Shown here: piece by piece, positions 40,097-47,923 of the stretch
How the letters are laid out: each line of letters begins with the position of its first letter
Position numbering within the stretch: position 1 is the stretch's first letter
Source: Tenacibaculum finnmarkense
GTDB taxonomy: Bacteria; Bacteroidota; Bacteroidia; Flavobacteriales; Flavobacteriaceae
NCBI RefSeq assembly: GCF_900239185.1
Contig: NZ_OENA01000097.1
Location: forward strand, 126,540 to 190,539
Direction: 5' to 3'
DNA: 64,000 bases
Notes under the pieces: model-generated
Seen by the model: the letters and a program-made list of their open reading frames with translations, nothing else
The model's database searches: none
What the model was told of the DNA's origin: nothing
Made by a program: the position numbers and the translations under genes

Positions 40097-40165
40097 TTTT
40101 GTCAATTCGAGTTATTTTAATAACTAAAAGGAATTTGAAGGAAAAAAATCACTCGAACTGACAGT
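40097..40165 (-). repeat. Solitary, permuted copy of the left-edge array element
   Basis: Read on the minus strand it has CTGTCAGTTCGAGTGATTTTTTTCC then CTTCAAATTCCTTTTAGTTATTAAAATAACTCGAATTGAC in shortened form: right arm, T run, spacer, left arm. The second inverted repeat of the 1-895 unit is missing. The arms pair across ~35 nt. This suggests the mobile or functional unit begins and ends at these arms. Confidence 0.65.
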
Positions 40166-40174
40166 TTTTTAACT

Positions 40175-41101
40175 TTAAGAAGTAATTCTTTTTAATTCAG
40201 AAATTAACGCAATTTTATTTTGTTCATCCGAAGAAGAATGTCCTGCGTTTTCAATATTTAATGTTGAATTATTTAACGCATCATGCAATCTGAAAGCTTG
40301 AATTGGCGTACAAATAAAATCGTAGCGCCCGTGAACAATTGCGGTTTTAATATCTTTAATTTTATCGATGTTATTCATGATAAAATCTTCCGGAATAAAA
40401 CAATTGTTTTTAATATAATGCGCTTCTAAAATTGCCATTGATTTGTACGAAAAAGTTTTTAAAACCTCTTCGGTATCGGTAATTTTGTTAATTGTATAAA
40501 AAGACATTTCATAAAACGCCCATTCATACGCATATTTATTGCTGATTTCTTCATCATCGCAGGTCATCATTTTTAAATAATAATCAACAGGATTTTCGCC
40601 TTTAGGAACTAATTTATTAAAACGATTCCAAACATCAGGAAAAAATTCTTTAATTCCACCGCCAATATAATGGTCAAATGCGTATTTATTTGCTAACCAA
40701 ATTCCTCGAATAATCAATCCTAAAACACGCTCTGGATGATGAATTGCATAGACAAGAGAAAGCGTGCTTCCCCAAGAACCGCCAAAAACATAGACTTTAT
40801 CAAAATTCACATAATCTAACAAAGCATTAATATCTTGTAAAAGAAGTTGTGTTGTATTATTTTCGATACTTCCAAAAGGCTTACTTTTTGAAGTTCCTCG
40901 CTGGTCAAAAAACAGCACATTGTATCGTTCTGGGTCAAAAAATTGCTTGTCTTTTTCGCCAAAACCAGCTCCTGGACCACCGTGTAAAAAAATTACAGGA
41001 ATCCCTTTTGGGTTTCCATATAATTCAAAATATAGTTCGTGTCCGTGAGAAACAGGGAAATATCCTGTTTTATAAGATGCTATGTTTTTTTCTGATGTCA
41101 T
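40175..41101 (-). CDS. pip: Proline iminopeptidase (S33 alpha/beta hydrolase)
   Basis: The 308 residues have the family oxyanion motif HGGPGAGFGEKDKQFFDPER, FFDQRGTSKSKPFGS, the nucleophile elbow GGSWGSTLSLVYA (Ser), the Asp in VHGRYDFICTP and the His in NAGHSSSDEQ. It releases N-terminal proline from peptides. Length is normal for the Pip family. It stands alone on the minus strand, with its 3' end near the lgt terminator and a solitary array-type repeat. Confidence 0.92.
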   Translation of the reverse strand: MTSEKNIASYKTGYFPVSHGHELYFELYGNPKGIPVIFLHGGPGAGFGEKDKQFFDPERYNVLFFDQRGTSKSKPFGSIENNTTQLLLQDINALLDYVNFDKVYVFGGSWGSTLSLVYAIHHPERVLGLIIRGIWLANKYAFDHYIGGGIKEFFPDVWNRFNKLVPKGENPVDYYLKMMTCDDEEISNKYAYEWAFYEMSFYTINKITDTEEVLKTFSYKSMAILEAHYIKNNCFIPEDFIMNNIDKIKDIKTAIVHGRYDFICTPIQAFRLHDALNNSTLNIENAGHSSSDEQNKIALISELKRITS

Positions 41102-41218
41102 AATATATTTTACTTGAAAGTTTGCGTTTAAAAAGATAAAGATACGGGTTTTGCTAGTTTTTATGATAGTCTAAATATCAGAATAATTTGTAAGAAACAA
41201 GGGATTGAAACGTTAGCC

Positions 41219-41251
41219 AGACCTCACAGGTTTCTAAAACCTGTGAGGTCT
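41219..41251. repeat. CCTCACAGG hairpin repeat, copy 1
   Basis: AGACCTCACAGGTTT-CTA-AAACCTGTGAGGTCT is a nearly perfect palindrome in the gap between pip and the guanine-deaminase-like gene. An inverted copy is at 44960-44992 and a relative at 63236-63272. Confidence 0.85.
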
Positions 41252-41312
41252 AAATATATAATATATTATCGGCTTAAAAACTTACTAATAATAATCAAAT
41301 AAGCAACAACCC

Positions 41313-41394
41313 CTAGCCCCGATTGAAGCTTTGTTTGAGCTCCTTTTTTTTCTTTTAAAAAAAAGAGCGAGTGCGGAAAGCGGGAAATAGCTTC
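41313..41394 (+). repeat. Terminator-linked ~90-bp repeat, copy 2
   Basis: It begins CTAGCCCCGATTGAAGC and ends GCGGGAAATAGCTTC with a central CTTTTTTTT / AAAAAAAAG hairpin. On the minus strand it follows directly after the terminator of the gene ending at 41433. Confidence 0.85.
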
Positions 41395-41397
41395 AAA

Positions 41398-41428
41398 AAA
41401 AAATCCTAAGCTATAAACTTAGGATTTT
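41398..41428 (-). terminator. Terminator of the guanine-deaminase-like gene
   Basis: AAAATCCTAAG / CTTAGGATTTT stem 5 nt beyond the stop; on the minus strand a run of Ts follows into the repeat element. Confidence 0.85.
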
Positions 41429-41432
41429 GATA

Positions 41433-41906
41433 TTAATATTCAACTTTATCTTGTTTTTCTGTCCATTTTTCAAACGGCTCTAAAGCAATTTTTTGCCCTA
41501 TTTGCTCAAAAGAAATGCTACGCTTTTCGTAAGGCAATGCAATTTCTTTGTAAATAAAAGCATCGTCAAAACCAATATTTGCGGCATCTTGTTGGTCACA
41601 TCCGTAGTAAACTTTATCAGGTCTTGCCCAGTAAATTGCGCCTAAACACATCGGGCAAGGCTCGCAAGAAGTGTAAATAATACAACCGTCTAATTGAAAA
41701 GAACCAAGGTTTTTACAGGCATCTCTAATTGCTGTAACTTCGGCGTGCGCTGTTGGGTCGTTGGTCGAGGTAACCTTATTATTTCCGCTACCAATAACCA
41801 CACCGTCTTTTACTACGATACAGCCAAAAGGACCGCCTTCATTGTTACTCATTCCTTTTAAAGCCGCTTTAACAGCTTCACTCATATGTTTTTCGTGTTC
41901 GTTCAT
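41433..41906 (-). CDS. Guanine deaminase-type nucleoside/nucleobase deaminase
   Basis: The 157-residue protein has the cytidine-deaminase-fold zinc motifs: PTAHAEVTAIRDA (HAE) and TSCEPCPMCLGAIYWA (PCxxC). The C-terminal half (YYGCDQQDAANIGFDDAFIY) resembles Bacillus-type guanine deaminase GuaD more than tRNA adenosine deaminase TadA. It would deaminate guanine to xanthine in purine salvage. The substrate call is by similarity of layout and length. Confidence 0.85.
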   Translation of the reverse strand: MNEHEKHMSEAVKAALKGMSNNEGGPFGCIVVKDGVVIGSGNNKVTSTNDPTAHAEVTAIRDACKNLGSFQLDGCIIYTSCEPCPMCLGAIYWARPDKVYYGCDQQDAANIGFDDAFIYKEIALPYEKRSISFEQIGQKIALEPFEKWTEKQDKVEY

Positions 41907-41994
41907 TGTTTTTGGTTTTAGGGGGCAAAAATCACTGCCTAATTTAAGTGATTTAGCATATTTAATTAATAAAAAAAAGTAAAATATTTAAGTA

Positions 41995-42861
41995 TTATTC
42001 TTTAGCACCGTGACTTTTCGCAGTTTCAATCCAATGTTCGGATAATCCTTTTGTATCGGCTCTTAAACCTCTTGATAAATGCAAAGCTACGGCAATTATT
42101 AAAACCGAAGCCTGATGAAGTTCTTCAAATGTTTGTAAACTTCCAAACTCTTCTTGTGCTTTTAAAAGTAGAAAATCGTTGTGTTTTTGAGCGAAAGTAA
42201 CAGGATTATTTTCGTGATTTGTTATATTTGGAATCATTAAATAATCTAGCCATTTTTTACCGATTCTTTCGGCTAATTTTTGTGATGATTCTTGTCCTAT
42301 TTTTCGCCACGCTGAAAGTGTTTTGGTATCGCCAGAGGCTGATAACCCAGAGTCTAAAAGCAATTCAAAACCAATATCAGCAATGTTTTGCATCACCATT
42401 AAATACGCATCTAATGCTTTTTCATATTGATGCGCTTCTTGTCCTTTTAAGTAATCGCCTACGCTAAGTTTTGGTAAATCTAACACTTCGGAACAATCTG
42501 TTAAGCACGGGAAAGCGTTTCCTTCGTAAATATATTCGGCTTTTTCAAACTGAACTTGACGACCTAACGGATACAAACGGCAGGCTAGAGGTCGCCCAAG
42601 ATGTACGCTACAACCAGCGTTATCTAAATATTGGCTACATGATTTCTGTCCTTTTTTATCGGTTTTTCCATCAAAAAGTAATTGAATACCGCCAAATTCA
42701 CTATAAAGATCCCGAAATTCTCTAGTACTAATTTTTTTCTCTTGACTAAAACTAAATAATTCCCACGGATTCAGCATTACATCTTTTCCAAAACAACACG
42801 AGCCTGAACGTGAGCAGGTAAGCGGTAATGTACTTTCAGAATTTAGTTTTGTTACTTGCAT
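41995..42861 (-). CDS. YkgJ-type cysteine-cluster protein
   Basis: The 288 residues have the cysteine cluster of the YkgJ (CxxCxxCC) family: LTCSRSGSCCFGKDVMLNPW near residue 18, CSQYLDNAGCSVHLGRPLAC near residue 80, RLYPLGRQ and a further FPCLTDC. These likely bind zinc or an Fe-S cluster. The function of the family is not established. The C-terminal half is helical with no recognised motif. A minus-strand TATTTTTG box lies at 42933-42926. Confidence 0.82.
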   Translation of the reverse strand: MQVTKLNSESTLPLTCSRSGSCCFGKDVMLNPWELFSFSQEKKISTREFRDLYSEFGGIQLLFDGKTDKKGQKSCSQYLDNAGCSVHLGRPLACRLYPLGRQVQFEKAEYIYEGNAFPCLTDCSEVLDLPKLSVGDYLKGQEAHQYEKALDAYLMVMQNIADIGFELLLDSGLSASGDTKTLSAWRKIGQESSQKLAERIGKKWLDYLMIPNITNHENNPVTFAQKHNDFLLLKAQEEFGSLQTFEELHQASVLIIAVALHLSRGLRADTKGLSEHWIETAKSHGAKE

Positions 42862-42925
42862 TTTGTATGTTTTATTTTAAAAATGAATCGTTGAAAATGA
42901 GTACTAGCTGTTTTTATAGCGAGGG

Positions 42926-42933
42926 CAAAAATA
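42926..42933 (-). promoter_or_regulatory. TAnnTTTG box of the cysteine-cluster gene
   Basis: The minus strand reads TATTTTTG about 65 nt before the start at 42861. Confidence 0.5.
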
Positions 42934-42946
42934 AGATTTTAAAAAC

Positions 42947-42982
42947 AAAAATCCCTACAATTATAAATTGCAGGGATTTTTA
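42947..42982 (-). terminator. fumC terminator
   Basis: AAAAATCCCTACAATT / AATTGCAGGGATTTTT stem with one mismatch; a T tract follows on the minus strand, 26 nt beyond the fumC stop. Confidence 0.85.
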
Positions 42983-43007
42983 AATTATATAAATGATAAA
43001 AAGAAGC

Positions 43008-44408
43008 TTATTTCAAGCCACCAATCATTTCTTCAGGTTTTACCCACTCGTCATATTGCGCTTCTGTAACATAACCTAAACGAACCGCTTCTACTTTTAA
43101 CGTAGTTCCGTTTGCGTGAGCCGTGTTTGCAATTTCAGCAGCTTTATAATATCCGATTTTTGTATTTAAAGCAGTAACTAACATTAAAGAATTATTTACT
43201 AATTCAGTAATTCTAGTGTGATTTGGCTCAATACCAGCCGCACAATTTACATCGAAAGATACACAAGCATCTCCAATTAATTGAGCAGATTGTAATACGT
43301 TTGCCGCCATCATCGGTTTAAAAACGTTTAATTCGTAATGTCCTTGTGTACCACCAACAGTAACCGCAACGTCATTACCCATCACTTGCGCACAAACCAT
43401 CGTAATTGCTTCTGCTTGCGTAGGATTTACTTTTCCTGGCATAATAGAAGAACCTGGCTCGTTTGCAGGAATAATTAATTCACCAATACCAGAACGAGGA
43501 CCAGAAGCCATCATACGAATATCGTTAGCTATTTTATTTAAAGAAACCGCTAATTGCTTTAAAGAACCGTGCGTTTCAACAAAAGCATCGTGAGCTGCTA
43601 ATGCCTCAAACTTGTTTTCGGCAGTAATAAAAGGTAATCCTGTAAATTCAGCAATATATTTAGCTACTAAAACATCGTAACCAGCAGGCGTATTTAATCC
43701 TGTACCAACAGCAGTTCCACCTAAAGCTAATTGTGATAAATGCTCTAAAGAATTTTTTAAAGCTTTTAATCCGAAGTTTAATTGTGCAACATAACCAGAA
43801 AATTCCTGCCCTAAAGTTAGGGGAGTAGCATCCATTAAATGCGTACGTCCAATTTTTACAACGTCTTTAAACGCTTCCGATTTTGCTTTTAAAGTATCAC
43901 GTAATTGTTCAACTCCAGGAATGGTAACTTCTACAATTTTCTTGTAAGCAGCAATGTGCATTCCTGTAGGAAAAGTATCGTTTGATGATTGCGATTTGTT
44001 CACATCATCATTTGGTTGAATCGTTTTTTCACCTTCACCGATAATTTTACCTGCAATTTCGTGCGCTCTGTTGGCAATTACCTCGTTACAGTTCATGTTC
44101 GATTGTGTTCCCGAACCTGTTTGCCAGATTACTAACGGAAACTGATCGTTGTGTTTACCTGCTAAAATTTCATCACAAACCTGTGCAATTAAATCTCTTT
44201 TTTCGGTAGCTAAAACACCTAATTCTGCATTTGTGTAAGCGGCTGCTTTTTTAAGATATGCAAAACCATATACAATCTCTAAAGGCATTGAGCCAGCAGG
44301 ACCTATTTTAAAGTTGTTACGAGAACGCTCTGTTTGCGCTCCCCAATATTTATCCGCAGGAACTTCAACATTTCCCATGGTATCTTTTTCAATTCTGTAC
44401 TTTGCCAT
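43008..44408 (-). CDS. fumC: Class II fumarate hydratase
   Basis: FumC hydrates fumarate to L-malate in the TCA cycle without an Fe-S cluster. The 466 residues include [74 protein letters not shown] and the signature [18 protein letters not shown]. Full length. A TAAATTTG box lies at 44454-44447 on the minus strand. Confidence 0.98.
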   Translation of the reverse strand: MAKYRIEKDTMGNVEVPADKYWGAQTERSRNNFKIGPAGSMPLEIVYGFAYLKKAAAYTNAELGVLATEKRDLIAQVCDEILAGKHNDQFPLVIWQTGSGTQSNMNCNEVIANRAHEIAGKIIGEGEKTIQPNDDVNKSQSSNDTFPTGMHIAAYKKIVEVTIPGVEQLRDTLKAKSEAFKDVVKIGRTHLMDATPLTLGQEFSGYVAQLNFGLKALKNSLEHLSQLALGGTAVGTGLNTPAGYDVLVAKYIAEFTGLPFITAENKFEALAAHDAFVETHGSLKQLAVSLNKIANDIRMMASGPRSGIGELIIPANEPGSSIMPGKVNPTQAEAITMVCAQVMGNDVAVTVGGTQGHYELNVFKPMMAANVLQSAQLIGDACVSFDVNCAAGIEPNHTRITELVNNSLMLVTALNTKIGYYKAAEIANTAHANGTTLKVEAVRLGYVTEAQYDEWVKPEEMIGGLK

Positions 44409-44446
44409 TTTAAAATTATTTAAAAGAATATAATTTAACTTACCTC

Positions 44447-44454
44447 CAAATTTA
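44447..44454 (-). promoter_or_regulatory. TAnnTTTG box of fumC
   Basis: The minus strand reads TAAATTTG about 39 nt upstream of fumC. Confidence 0.55.
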
Positions 44455-44496
44455 CAAATTCTTATAGGTTTTAGTCGTGATTTTTATCATATTTTA

Positions 44497-44527
44497 TTGG
44501 ATAAAAAGAAAATTAGTTCTAATTTTG
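44497..44527 (+). promoter_or_regulatory. Full promoter of the small membrane-protein gene
   Basis: TTG at 44497-44499, 20 nt, then TAATTTTG at 44520-44527: both boxes fit the Bacteroidota consensus and spacing. It points at the ORF starting 44556 and so supports that ORF being real. Confidence 0.7.
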
Positions 44528-44555
44528 CCTTGTAACAATTATTCACAGAAAACAA

Positions 44556-44729
44556 ATGTTAGATTTTTCACAATTTTCAGGATTAGTATTATTCATGTTT
44601 ATTTTTACAACTGGTTTTTGGTTGTTAATTTTCTTATTAACATTTGTTGTTCCTTATTGGATTGGTGGAACAATTTTAGAAAACTTGAAATTAAAAAGAG
44701 ACGCTAAAAAAGCCGCTCAAGGTAACTAG
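44556..44729 (+). CDS. Small membrane protein, 57 residues
   Basis: This ORF is below usual length cut-offs. It encodes MLDFSQFSGLVLFMFIFTTG, then a hydrophobic stretch (FWLLIFLLTFVVPYWIGG) and a charged tail ending LKLKRDAKKAAQGN. One or two membrane helices are expected, with the basic tail in the cytoplasm. Support comes from a full promoter at 44497-44527, 28 nt before the ATG, and a strong terminator 18 nt after the stop. I do not recognise a family; function is unknown. Confidence 0.75.
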   Translation: MLDFSQFSGLVLFMFIFTTGFWLLIFLLTFVVPYWIGGTILENLKLKRDAKKAAQGN

Positions 44730-44746
44730 ACTTTTATAAAAGTATA

Positions 44747-44784
44747 TAAAAAAAGCTCGTTCATTTATTTGAACGAGCTTTTTG
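44747..44784 (+). terminator. Terminator of the small membrane-protein gene
   Basis: AAAAAGCTCGTTCA / TGAACGAGCTTTTT stem with a short loop and T run. Confidence 0.9.
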
Positions 44785-44811
44785 TTGTGCGTAGTGGTTT
44801 TATTTTTATTT

Positions 44812-44895
44812 GAAGCAATTTCCCGCTTTCCGCACTCGCTTTTTTTGTTTGAAAAAAACAAAAAAGAGCTCAAACAAAGCTTCAATCGGGGCTAG
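44812..44895 (-). repeat. Terminator-linked ~90-bp repeat, copy 3
   Basis: On the plus strand it reads GAAGCAATTTCCCGCTTTCC... to CAATCGGGGCTAG, 27 nt after the terminator of the small membrane-protein gene. Its hairpin carries TTG opposite CAA, a compensatory pair compared with copy 1. Confidence 0.85.
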
Positions 44896-44959
44896 GGGTT
44901 TTTGCTAAAAATTTTATTTTTCACGAAGTTTTTTAAGCTGATAATTTATTTGAATGTTT

Positions 44960-44992
44960 AGACCTCACAGGTTTTAGAAACCTGTGAGGTCT
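44960..44992. repeat. CCTCACAGG hairpin repeat, copy 2
   Basis: AGACCTCACAGGTTT-TAG-AAACCTGTGAGGTCT is the reverse complement of the copy at 41219-41251. Confidence 0.85.
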
Positions 44993-45034
44993 GTCTTTGA
45001 ATTGAGAAGAATCATCAAAAAAAAACTAAGAATT

Positions 45035-45128
45035 GCGTTAGGGATTGAATGGCATGTTTGAGCTCTTTTAGTTTGGTGCTTTTTTGCATCAAACTAAAAA
45101 GCGAGTAATGAAAGCCCGCTCGAACGCC
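45035..45128 (+). repeat. Terminator-linked repeat, divergent copy 6
   Basis: On the minus strand it reads GGGCGTTCGAGCGGGCTTTC, ACTCGC, a hairpin (TTTAGTTTG / CAAACTAAA), GAGCTCAAACA and CAATCCCTAACGC. The order matches the other copies with different sequence. It starts just after the stop codon of the outer-membrane receptor gene. Confidence 0.7.
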
Positions 45129-45137
45129 CAAAAAAAA

Positions 45138-47597
45138 TTACCCGCTAAATTCTGAGCCGCCGCCATTATTTTGATACGCAGGTTTTCCTCTTTTCTTCTT
45201 TTGATTAAAACGATAGGTAAAACTCAACGATATTTGACGTTCACGCCATTGAAAAGTTCCATCTGCTATTGTTGATGGATTTTCACGTCCGCCATAATAG
45301 GTAGTGCTTTCACGCTTACGAGAATTGAATAAATCGCTTACATTTAATACTAATGAAGCTTTATCTTTTAAAATATCTTTACTAAAAGATAAATTTGCCA
45401 TAAACATTCCTTTTATATTACTTTGCGCACTATTTTTAGAACCACGATACATTAATCGTGTTTGCCAAGCAATTTTTGCGGGTAATGTGACGCGTGAATT
45501 AAAACGAGCAAACCAACTATTTTCGTTTACTTCTGCTAAATTTGTAACAATTTTTGAACCATTTTGAGAAGTATAAGTGTGTGAAAAAGCATCGGTATTA
45601 AATTTATAATAATTGAAACTTGCCGATAAACGTACTTTTTTTGTAGGATTATAATTACTTGTAAATTCGAATCCGTAGCGGTTTTCGTCGTTTAAATTTA
45701 CTGGCTGACGAACAAAAACATTATTTCCATTTCGTTCTTCTATAACCGATATCGGTTGAACAATATCCGTTGAATGTTGATAATATAGAGAAGCACCTAA
45801 GTTGAATTTTCTGATTTTTGTGTTGTAACCTAAATCAAAAGAATTGGTAAATGTCGGGTTTAAATCGGGGTTTCCTCTAAAGACACTAGTAGCTGAACTT
45901 CTGCTTTCAAAAGGGTTTAAAAACCAATGACGCGGTCTTTTTAAACGTTTGCTATACCCTAAAGTTAGGTTTTCGTTATCGTTTAATTCGTAGCCAATAT
46001 TTACTGTTGGAAACCATTTGGTGTATTTTTTAGTTGCTTCTTGATTGGTGGTTAATACGTTTAAATCAATATCTGTAATTTCTGAACGCAGTCCTAAAAG
46101 ATACGAGAATTGATTTATTTTACTTCCGTATTGCGAATAAAAAGCAAATACATTTTGCTTAAAAATAATAGCATTTGACGGGTCAAAATTATTTGTTGAA
46201 TTTAAAATAGTTACGTTAAAATCAGAGCTTAAATCTTGATAACTTGCTTTATGCCCAATTTCGAATTGACTGTTTTCTCCAATTGGCAACACATAATCTA
46301 TTTGAAGTAATTTTTCTTTTGTACTTGTTATTTGTGAATTTAATTCAGATAAAACGCCATTAACCGTAATTGGCATATTTTCTGTTTCTTGGCTGTCTCC
46401 ATATTGTAAATCGATGGTTATTTTTTGCCCTTTATCATTTAAATTATTGGTGTAATTTATAGAGTATTGTTTGTCTGTACCATTTTCTTGTTCATTCTCG
46501 ATACGAATTTCGTTTAATAAAGGTTGCGAAGAATTATTGAATAAAAACCTGTCTGTTAAATTAGTGGCAACATCATCTGCTTTATGTTTTCGATACACAA
46601 AATTACCTGTTACAGAACTTTTTTTATCAATATAATATTCTAAGCCAATAGAAGCATTGAAGTTTTTGTTTTTTCTATCAAAAGTTCTATCTTCTATTTG
46701 TGTGCTATCTAAAATGCTATTTTTTAAATAAGAAAAGGTGGTTTTTGAATTTCCTGGACCTTTTTGGTAAGAATAACCAAGGTTAGAAAATAAGTTGAAT
46801 TTTTTTGTGCGATAATTTAAATTTGGTGCAATTCGAACTAAATCAGGATTACCTGCCGTAATATTTAATGAGCCGTTAAAACCTGTAATTTTTCCTTTTC
46901 TAAGGATGATATTTAAAATACCCGCAGTTCCTTCCGCATCATAACGTGCCGATGGCGAGGTGATAACTTCTATTTTTTCAATGGCATCGGCGGGTAAATT
47001 ACGTAGGGCATCTGTGCCTGTTAAGCCGACTAAAGCCGAGGGTTTTCCATCGATTAAAATACGAACGTTTTCATTTCCTCGTAAGCTTACAGCGCCTACA
47101 GCATCGACACTTACCGAGGGTACATTGTCTAAAACATCCGAAGCTGTTCCGCCTTTTAGAGTCATGTCTTTACCAACGTTGTAAATCTTTTTATCTAAAC
47201 GAATTTCTACGGTTGATTTTTCAGCAATAATTTCAACTTCATTTAACTTTTCTGCATCCTCGGAAAGCGTAATAATACCTAAATTGGTATTTTCAGTCAA
47301 TTTTTTATTGGATAAATTTTTAGTTTTAAATCCGATAAATTCTACTTTAATTGCATAAAATCCTTTAGGAACTTCAATAGAAAAGTTTCCTTTTGTATCT
47401 GTTATTCCTCCAGAAATACGTTTGCTTCGCGTGTGTGTGAGTACTAAAGTTGCATATTCTAAAGGTTGTTTAGTATTCGATTCTATAATTTTTCCTGTAA
47501 GGGTAATTTTAGGAATAGTTGCCCGATTTCTTGTGTGTTTTTGTGCAAATACTGCTACAGAAAATAAAAGAATACTTATAAGTGTAATTTTTTTCAT
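45138..47597 (-). CDS. TonB-dependent-type outer-membrane beta-barrel receptor
   Basis: The 819-residue protein has a signal peptide (MKKITLISILLFSVAVFAQ), a carboxypeptidase-regulatory-like domain (ITLTGKIIESNTKQPLEYAT, residues ~33-115), a plug-like domain (DVLDNVPSVSVDAVGAVSLR, IEVITSPSARYDAEGTAGIL) and a long C-terminal beta-barrel of the flavobacterial outer-membrane family. No substrate-binding SusD partner or iron marker lies nearby, so the ligand is unknown. Its 3' end abuts a copy of the terminator-linked repeat and its 5' side a MITE-like element. Confidence 0.88.
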   Translation of the reverse strand: MKKITLISILLFSVAVFAQKHTRNRATIPKITLTGKIIESNTKQPLEYATLVLTHTRSKRISGGITDTKGNFSIEVPKGFYAIKVEFIGFKTKNLSNKKLTENTNLGIITLSEDAEKLNEVEIIAEKSTVEIRLDKKIYNVGKDMTLKGGTASDVLDNVPSVSVDAVGAVSLRGNENVRILIDGKPSALVGLTGTDALRNLPADAIEKIEVITSPSARYDAEGTAGILNIILRKGKITGFNGSLNITAGNPDLVRIAPNLNYRTKKFNLFSNLGYSYQKGPGNSKTTFSYLKNSILDSTQIEDRTFDRKNKNFNASIGLEYYIDKKSSVTGNFVYRKHKADDVATNLTDRFLFNNSSQPLLNEIRIENEQENGTDKQYSINYTNNLNDKGQKITIDLQYGDSQETENMPITVNGVLSELNSQITSTKEKLLQIDYVLPIGENSQFEIGHKASYQDLSSDFNVTILNSTNNFDPSNAIIFKQNVFAFYSQYGSKINQFSYLLGLRSEITDIDLNVLTTNQEATKKYTKWFPTVNIGYELNDNENLTLGYSKRLKRPRHWFLNPFESRSSATSVFRGNPDLNPTFTNSFDLGYNTKIRKFNLGASLYYQHSTDIVQPISVIEERNGNNVFVRQPVNLNDENRYGFEFTSNYNPTKKVRLSASFNYYKFNTDAFSHTYTSQNGSKIVTNLAEVNENSWFARFNSRVTLPAKIAWQTRLMYRGSKNSAQSNIKGMFMANLSFSKDILKDKASLVLNVSDLFNSRKRESTTYYGGRENPSTIADGTFQWRERQISLSFTYRFNQKKKRGKPAYQNNGGGSEFSG

Positions 47598-47633
47598 CGA
47601 ATATGTAATTGTTTTAATAATAAGTGTGATTAA

Positions 47634-47812
47634 GAGCCTGTTTAAAAATTAAATTAAAACTAAATTCTCGTCATGCTGAATTTATTTCAGCATCGTATCA
47701 ACAGGAAAAATAAGGCAAATCAGGATATGAAATTGAAATAAAATCCTTTTGATCGATGCGATTCCTTATTTTTCTGTGATATTTTTTTTTCAGATGAAAT
47801 TTAAACAGGCTC
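47634..47812 (+). mobile_element. Complete MITE-like element with inverted ends
   Basis: The 179-bp element starts GAGCCTGTTTAAA and ends TTTAAACAGGCTC, perfect 13-bp inverted ends. TAA lies on both sides, a likely 3-bp target duplication. Inside are ATGCTGAATTTATTTCAGCAT and no ORF. The ends and the TNA-type target recall the IS5 group around IS1031; the parent transposase is not in this window. Confidence 0.8.
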
Positions 47813-47868
47813 TAATAAGACTAAAATATTCTTTAAAGGTTTAATCTTTTTGTTGAAAATTTTTAAAT

Positions 47869-47898
47869 AAAAAAAGGTCGCATTTAGCGACCTTTTTA
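47869..47898 (-). terminator. yidC terminator
   Basis: AAAAAGGTCGC / GCGACCTTTTT hairpin with a T run on the minus strand, 26 nt beyond the yidC stop. Confidence 0.9.
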
Positions 47899-47923
47899 GT
47901 ATTGAAATTATGAAAAATAAAAA

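Noticed and set aside
44477..44707. 76-codon ORF overlapping the small membrane-protein gene
   Set aside because: It starts before the promoter and reads another frame; the 57-codon frame fits promoter, ATG and terminator.
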